Part shown: piece after piece, positions 7,965 to 12,543 of the stretch
Numbering within the stretch: the first letter of the stretch is position 1
How the letters are laid out: each line of letters begins with the position of its first letter
From: Pleurotus djamor
Taxonomy: Eukaryota > Basidiomycota > Agaricomycetes > Agaricales > Pleurotaceae
Assembly (NCBI GenBank): GCA_029747585.1
Contig: JAPEVF010001204.1
Location: forward strand, 1-12,543
Direction: 5' to 3'
Length of the DNA: 12,543 nucleotides
Position numbers and translations under genes: made by a program
Notes under the pieces: generated by a model
Seen by the model: the letters and a program-made list of their open reading frames with translations, nothing else
The model's database searches: none
Told to the model about the DNA's origin: nothing

Positions 7965-9401
7965 ATGAAGATGGTGAGCCTGCTTGCCTTCTTTTTTAGT
8001 GGAAGATCATCGACTTACAAGTGCTGGCTGTGTTCATTCGTTAGACTCCTATCCAGTGGTTACCTCCTCATTCAACATGTAGACTCCCAACAAACGGTGA
8101 AAGGGAAAGCTTTGAAAGTGACGAGACAACTATTTCGAACTTGGTACGCTATAAAATTGCGGAAGGTGCGGGTATTTCTCCGTCTACGAAATTGGACAGA
8201 CCTCACCGAAGCGGCAAACCTACTCAATAGATAAGGATGGCTTGCTAGACAAAAGTGAAGCCCTCGATGCGCTGTGTGATTCTGTTTCATATCAAGAAGG
8301 GAGTGCTAGTAGGCTCCAGCAAAATATCTCTGAAACGACCGCGGAAACTAACGTTGCAAGTGGACATGCATACTCATTTGTTGGTCGTCGTCCGGTGAAT
8401 TTTACCAGCTATTACTTATACTTACATCATTTTTGAAGCGTCTTGCACCTCTGTCTGTTTGTTGGATGAAAGCCGCCGTGCATCTTCTTCGGTTGGGCCA
8501 ATCGAAAAACGGACAAGAAATATGGAAATCGGGAGAGCCCCTCCCCATCCCCCCCCCTCTACCTCGACTACCCTCCCGTCATTTATTACTTCTCTGAAAG
8601 CGACATTGATCTGTTCCTACGATATTACGATGGACCATTCCAGGGTATCGGCGGAATCAAGGAGAAACGCCAGAGGCTTTCAGATTGTATCGCCCTCACG
8701 AGCAAAACCATGACACCAAAGAAATATGAACAGCTCAAGGCGTTCTATGAACACCGGGGCGAACATAGAAAGGGAAAAACGAGTCTTATGCATCGGCTCC
8801 TTCATATTTGTGCATGTAGGGAGGGACAGCGCAAAACTCGAGTTCGGTCTCTGGACCAACCAATGAGCATCCCAGTGACCACTCTGGATCATCCTGGAAT
8901 GATGAGACATTCCTCCGAGTATATACTTGATGTATACCTCTCCAAATTTGGTATACCTTACGAAGGACGCAACGGTGCTCTTGACAAGAACGCCAAATGC
9001 GAGCTGGTGATAGACGCTCTCATCACCCTCAAGTTGGCTAATCCGGACGAGGGTGAGCCGGACGTTCGCGTTATCAATTCACTGTCTCATTTCCATTTAC
9101 AGTCGTTATGCAGAGACCCGTGGGCAAGCGACCCTTACCAATGCCCCAAGTCTTCTATGACGACCCCAGTGTCGTAAATTTTTACGATGACTTCGACATC
9201 GATTTGTATCTTGATCTGTACGTTGCATCTGAAGCGAAAGACACCCGACCCAGAGACCTCCAGTCGAAGCGAAAGATTCTACACGACGCGATTCTCAGTG
9301 CGAAGGCTGGGAATTTGCCAAGTTCAGCAGCTATCGCTTCGGAAAGATATTGGATACATGGGGAGATTATCACCGTGCAGGGCCTTCAATGGATGGGGTA
9401 G
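7965..9401 (+). CDS. Gene B: five-exon protein with three copies of a helical module
   Basis: Proposed exons: 7965-7973, 8045-8165, 8231-8394, 8473-9052, 9103-9401, encoding 390 residues and ending at TAG 9399-9401. Introns are GT..AG of 71, 65, 78 and 50 nt. The last (9053-9102, phase 1) and the 8166-8230 intron (phase 1) join frames perfectly. The first exon (Met-Lys-Met) is tiny and speculative; an alternative acceptor at 8056 also keeps frame and drops four residues. Residues ~134-172, ~247-286 and ~322-362 repeat one pattern: acidic start, DIDLFLRYY / ILDVYLSKF / DIDLYLDLY, a Gly or charged loop, then KRQRLSDCIAL / NAKCELVIDALI / KRKILHDAI. This recalls a helix-loop-helix such as a SAP-like fold, but I cannot assign it. 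No signal peptide or membrane helix is evident. Weak point: before residue 127 another frame (IWKSGEPLPIPPP) reads more naturally and would need one C fewer in the nine-C tract at 8549-8557, so a sequencing error or real frameshift is possible. Confidence 0.55.
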
Positions 9402-9531
9402 ATGAGAGCAAGAGTGCAGATCTTACGGCAAGGGTGAAATAGGCGCAGTTGCGCACTCTGAGTCTTCATTTTCATCAAACCTACCATGTCACCATGTACC
9501 GATAACAAGAAACTTGTTAATCATTGTATCT
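9402..9531. other. Intergenic between convergent genes
   Basis: Short AT-rich spacer between gene B's stop and the stop of the candidate minus-strand gene. It presumably holds both 3' ends. No gene seen. Confidence 0.4.
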
Positions 9532-10039
9532 TTAACTATTTGAGTCGACGGTCGAGAGAGATCGTGGAGAAACCTGGCTCCCATTGGGAGAATCTCTGAG
9601 ACGCGATGGGTAAGCTAAGGAACTCGCCCAGGACCTTCTCTGATTCTTGGAAGGCTGGGCTTCGCGGAGAACCGTGTTATCTTGACCATCAAGGGCGGCC
9701 GGAGGTTGGGATAAGTTGTCGGGGCTGGTGGTCTCGTCTCGTCCTTCAGTGTCGAGTGAGTCATGCGGCGCCTGAGTAGATAGAAGTTGCTCTTCGACCT
9801 CTGCTGAGGAGTCGGAGCGAGAACTCGGGAAGGCTGGGGACGGGGATGTTTTGGGGGATGGAGGTAGCCTGGACATTAGAGTTAATGCCAGTAAAAATCC
9901 TGAACGAAAGAACTTGAGAGATATGGAGTTGTGGGTGAGTATTCATACGATTTGGAGGATGTAAAACGGGGGTCTCCGCTCCTTGGGATAGACCTCGTTT
10001 TCGGGGATCTCCATGGAAGGTACCTTGTAGTTGTGACAT
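9532..10039 (-). CDS. Candidate two-exon Ser/Pro-rich small protein, unknown
   Basis: On the minus strand an ATG at 10039 opens MSQLQGTFHGDPRKRGL and runs to 9949. A GTATGA..TTCAG intron (9900-9948, 49 nt, phase 1) joins it in frame to an exon 9899-9532, giving 152 residues. The second exon begins with a short hydrophobic patch (RFLLALTLMSRL). The rest is rich in Ser, Pro, Asp and Glu (EVEEQLLSTQ, DSLDTEGRDETTSPDN) and is probably disordered. The intron length and borders match the other introns here, and the acidic Ser/Pro tail is open for 120 codons. No domain is recognised. Another minus-strand frame upstream (NEDRVIYVSDAVFCQCHNYK, about 10023-10082) also looks protein-like but does not splice in frame, so this may be a gene remnant rather than a complete gene. 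Confidence 0.33.
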
Positions 10040-10576
10040 TGACAGAATACAGCATCAGAAACATAGATGACCCTATCTTCGTTTGAAAGAACACGATGAA
10101 GTCGCGCGTTTTGGTAAGGCATGCGAAGAGGTGACAGTCAGATGTTTTCTTGATACGAACGGTCTCTGGCGCCAATTTGGAGGGGAGAACAATGGCGTGA
10201 GCCAAGCCGTAGCCGCAATTTTCCCGATAGGTGGCACTCTAATTTCTTGCATACACTCTACGGTCGAACTTATGGGTGTTGCGGGATGGTCCTGGACACG
10301 AATTGGACGCGAAGGATACTGTGACAAGAAGAGATAGGAAAGCCTTCCCTGGATCCTCAGAACTAAACCAAGAGGGTAAGACGAACCGGAATTCAAATAA
10401 CATGTCCTGTTGATCTATCGTTGGGTCTCAACGTTCAGTCCAAGGCACGGCGGAGAATGAACGCGACTCACCACGAAACCTGTACGCTTCGGCCCTGAGC
10501 AGGGAAGCAATCTGAAGTGTCGATGAACATCGATTCTCTCACATGAATTCATGGTGCTTTGTGTGAGTCAGGTTTT
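10040..10576. other. No supported gene
   Basis: Both strands are open over about 10073-10396, with no family signal on either. The plus frame contains a hydrophobic segment (AVAAIFPIGGTLI) that could be chance. No repeat or RNA gene noticed. Confidence 0.4.
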
Positions 10577-10780
10577 CGACCGCCGATGGGATAGAAGTAC
10601 AGGGCGTATCGGTGAAAAAATCGAGTGGAACTCCACAGAAGTTAGAACGTCCGTCTGATGGAAAGAAAAACACGTTCCAGCATAAGTGGTGACTCAGTGG
10701 GATATCTGCGCAGACAAAACTCACTGATATCAGGGATCAATCTCGTTCACCATCCAGAGAGATGGGCAGGTGGATCTACT
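10577..10780 (-). repeat. Shared unknown segment, right copy (gene fragment with intron)
   Basis: Minus-strand counterpart of 2346-2540. Read on the minus strand it has the exon-like start encoding VDPPAHL, an intron-like stretch 10655-10724 (GTGAGT..ATCAG, 70 nt), and a second exon-like part with DVLTSVEFHSIF then RPVLLSHRRSKT, matching DVPTVTPVQFYT and RLLSHWPS in the other copy. Its first exon has in-frame stops, so this copy is also broken. It lies downstream of atg4 on the same strand and could be the end of a lost neighbouring gene that was duplicated together with the atg4 tail. Confidence 0.6.
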
Positions 10781-11578
10781 TTGGTATCTAGAATATGTCC
10801 GGTTCACCCCTTAACATGCGCTGCAACAATGGCAATCCCACCTTCGGAAGAAAAAGTGACAAGAACACGTTCAGATTCGGGGGCACGTCCAAAGGTGACT
10901 CTACACAACCCTCAAACAAGAAGATTGGGAAGAATCGATCGGTCGAAGTAAAAAACTGAAGACAGGTGATCAGCGCTGCTGCCTGCAGCTTGCAGCGGGT
11001 TTAGGGTGAGCGAAGGCAAGAAGACATGAAGAAGTCCAGGATATCCAACTGTCTGAGGCATCGCGCGCTTGTTAAGTACGCGACATTGTCTGTTGAAGGT
11101 CTTCCTGGACACTATGCGGATGAGATAGTAATTTGGCAGATGAACTACGCCAGGAAACGGTACGTACTAATAATCAAGAGGGCAGGTGGAGATTGAATAA
11201 GGTAGCCATGACACGAAACGCATGAAACTCATGTGGAGGAAGGCGCGAAATAGAAAATGAGAACAACAAACGAGGATAATCCTTTAAGAAAAACTTGTAT
11301 AAAAATTCATACCATGAGAGTTATGAACAGAGTCCAAACACACATCCATTGTATACATACAAAAATTGGTTGGGCGAGGCAGTTATGAGATGGAGAGAAA
11401 CAGAGAGGAGTGGAGACAACGCTGGCCCTTAAATTGGGCGGAAAGACGGAGGGAAAGAAAACATTTCATGGGGGAAGATGGGGTATGTATGTACGAAGGT
11501 GCAATATTGTAACGCAGGAGAGCAGAGTAATCAAGCTGGTGGGGGAGAGGGTATGTAGAAATGGCGTGAGGGGCGTGG
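10781..11578. other. 3' flank of atg4, present only in the right copy
   Basis: About 800 bp lie between the atg4 stop and the shared unknown segment, with no supported gene. Read on the minus strand, the part next to atg4 is C/T-rich and then AT-rich (near 11280-11370, including a GTATACAATGG word). This fits a 3' UTR and terminator region. The left duplicate lacks the stretch entirely. Seven-base inverted words (GGTATCT at 10783-10789 and AGATACC at 11593-11599) sit near its two ends. Confidence 0.4.
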
Positions 11579-12543
11579 TCATGAGTCAGTCAAGATACCT
11601 TTAACACCCCCACTCTGCGTCCGCCCACCATCCCTAGCACGAGCCGTATGCATCCGAGGAGCCTTGCTCGTAGCTGCCCTTATCGAGCTAGTACGCGACC
11701 TCTCATCCGGCTGACCAACATCATCGGGCGACCGCTGCGTTACGGGAAACGGCAAAGCACTGGGAACAGGCACGGGCGTCTCTCCCTTCTTGCTCTTCTT
11801 CTTCTTCGCAGACGACTTGCTCGTCGATATCGATGGCGGAGGAGGGACCTCAAATGCTCGATGAGCACTCGGCCCAGGATCCGAAACAGGTGTAGGTGAG
11901 GCAGAAGAAGCACGGGGAAGGGAGGTCGGTTGGGATTGCGGTGACGGCGACGACACTGACGGGTCCACCCAGTCATCCTCAATATCATCATCGAAAGCAC
12001 CCTCTTCTCCAACATAATCATTGTCATCCTTCGTTGCGTCAGCCCATTCAGGCGGTCGTTCAGGTAAGTCGAACTTGGAATTGGGTCCAGGAGTGATAGG
12101 ATCGACTGGATCGTCCTCCGTGTCGTTCTCCTCGCTCTTGCCCCGTTTGCCGCCTTTGGCACTAGCGCTAGACGTCGAAGGCGTTGCAGATCGTGTGTCG
12201 AAGAACTGCTCTTCGTCGTTGTCGTCGTGCCCAAGTTCCCCCTCACCATCAGAGTCGATGTCAATATCATCTGGCTCTGATATCGACTCCAACCCCATCT
12301 CAGAATCCGAAGGCCAGCTGGGTGGCTCATCTTGTATGGAGAATATAGCCTTGTATTCCTTCGCGAGCTGGCGTAAGAGAAAAATGTCAGACTAGGATTG
12401 CGAAATATTAAGAGTCATGCGTACCTCGGCAACCCGTCGTCTCAAATCAATCCAATCAGCTTCATCCTTACACAAGAACCCGAGCAACATGCTAGGATCT
12501 AACCCGCTCAGCGGCATCTTCCTCACGCGATCGCAATGGAAGG
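11579..12543 (-). CDS. atg4: Atg4 cysteine protease, C-terminal part (5' part beyond window)
   Basis: Minus strand. An exon enters from the right edge (12543-12425), a 57-nt intron follows (12424-12368, GTACGC..CGCCAG, phase 0), and the last exon runs 12367 to TGA 11581-11579; 301 residues are visible. Atg4 (peptidase C54) trims Atg8 to expose its C-terminal glycine and later frees Atg8 from phosphatidylethanolamine in autophagy, acting in the cytosol. The first exon shows the diagnostic end of the catalytic domain: [18 protein letters not shown], then [19 protein letters not shown], matching the (F/Y)HC..P..M...DPS...GF.(C/I)..E.D(W/F) pattern. The catalytic Cys and the Asp-His motif are encoded upstream, outside the window. 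After [15 protein letters not shown] the protein continues in a long tail (about 240 residues), acidic and disordered, with [30 protein letters not shown], a Ser/Pro-rich stretch, a basic patch KKKKSKKG and an end in [10 protein letters not shown]. Acidic aromatic words could be Atg8-interacting motifs, but only YKAI fits the canonical spacing. A decayed copy of this tail lies at 1519-2343. Confidence 0.9.

Noticed and set aside
7965..8234. Unspliced 89-codon frame starting at the gene B ATG, with a hydrophobic start that could pass for a signal peptide
   Set aside because: It reads through a GTGAGC donor, and its downstream frame does not connect to the repeat-bearing exons. Spliced frames connect in phase.
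10083..10337. Plus-strand frame with a hydrophobic stretch (84 codons)
   Set aside because: Both strands are open here, there is no family signal, promoter or intron support, and length alone is within chance.
10658..10951. Plus-strand frame of 97 codons, resembling the minus-strand frame at 2118-2540
   Set aside because: The resemblance reflects the duplicated DNA segment read on the wrong strand. The exon-intron pattern fits the opposite strand.
11740..12395. Long open frames on both strands over the atg4 tail (11740-12330 minus in another frame; 12021-12395 plus)
   Set aside because: They are shadows of the Asp/Glu/Ser-rich Atg4 tail. The Atg4 frame splices cleanly to a diagnostic protease exon, while these give Arg- or Ser-rich sequence with no motif.
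1..12543. tRNA, rRNA, CRISPR array, LTR or transposase gene
   Set aside because: No tRNA box pattern, spaced direct repeats, long terminal repeats or transposase/reverse transcriptase motifs were seen on either strand.

Overview
The window looks like a chromosomal piece from a filamentous fungus, most probably a mushroom-forming basidiomycete (Agaricomycetes). The supporting signs are short GT..AG introns of 44-83 nt that split otherwise clean reading frames, pyrimidine-rich promoters, an Atg4 autophagy protease with the fungal catalytic-domain ending and a long acidic tail, a decayed F-box protein, and an apparent Mug135-like protein. Nothing bacterial, phage-like or CRISPR-like is visible.

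Layout. 1-330: an open frame entering from the left edge, of unknown identity. 331-1518: no convincing gene. 1519-2343 (+): a broken copy of the last exon of atg4, followed directly by a short unknown segment (2346-2540) that keeps an intron. 2571-3600 (+): a TATA-like site and an F-box-like pseudogene. 3601-4560: nothing recognisable. 4590-5882 (+): a decayed, low-complexity, unidentified coding region with a basic C-terminal end. 6435-7754 (+): a well-supported seven-exon gene A (333 aa, Mug135-like C-terminal region). 7965-9401 (+): a five-exon gene B (about 390 aa) carrying three copies of a ~40-residue helical module. 9532-10039 (-): a possible two-exon Ser/Pro-rich protein. 10577-10780 (-): second copy of the unknown segment. 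11579-12543 (-): the 3' part of an apparently intact atg4 gene, whose 5' part lies beyond the right edge.

The main structural story is an inverted duplication. The atg4 tail plus the unknown segment occur on the minus strand at the right and again, decayed, on the plus strand at the left, about 9 kb away. The right locus has about 800 bp between the two parts and the left copy has almost none. The area between the copies is mostly gene relics, except for genes A and B. These two lie in tandem with 210 nt between them and appear to share a C-terminal helical module. No pathway linking all genes is evident; atg4 (Atg8 processing in autophagy) is the only one whose role is clear.

Limits: all splice sites, frames and similarities were read by eye and family names come from memory. 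Gene B has one uncertain exon border next to a nine-C tract.
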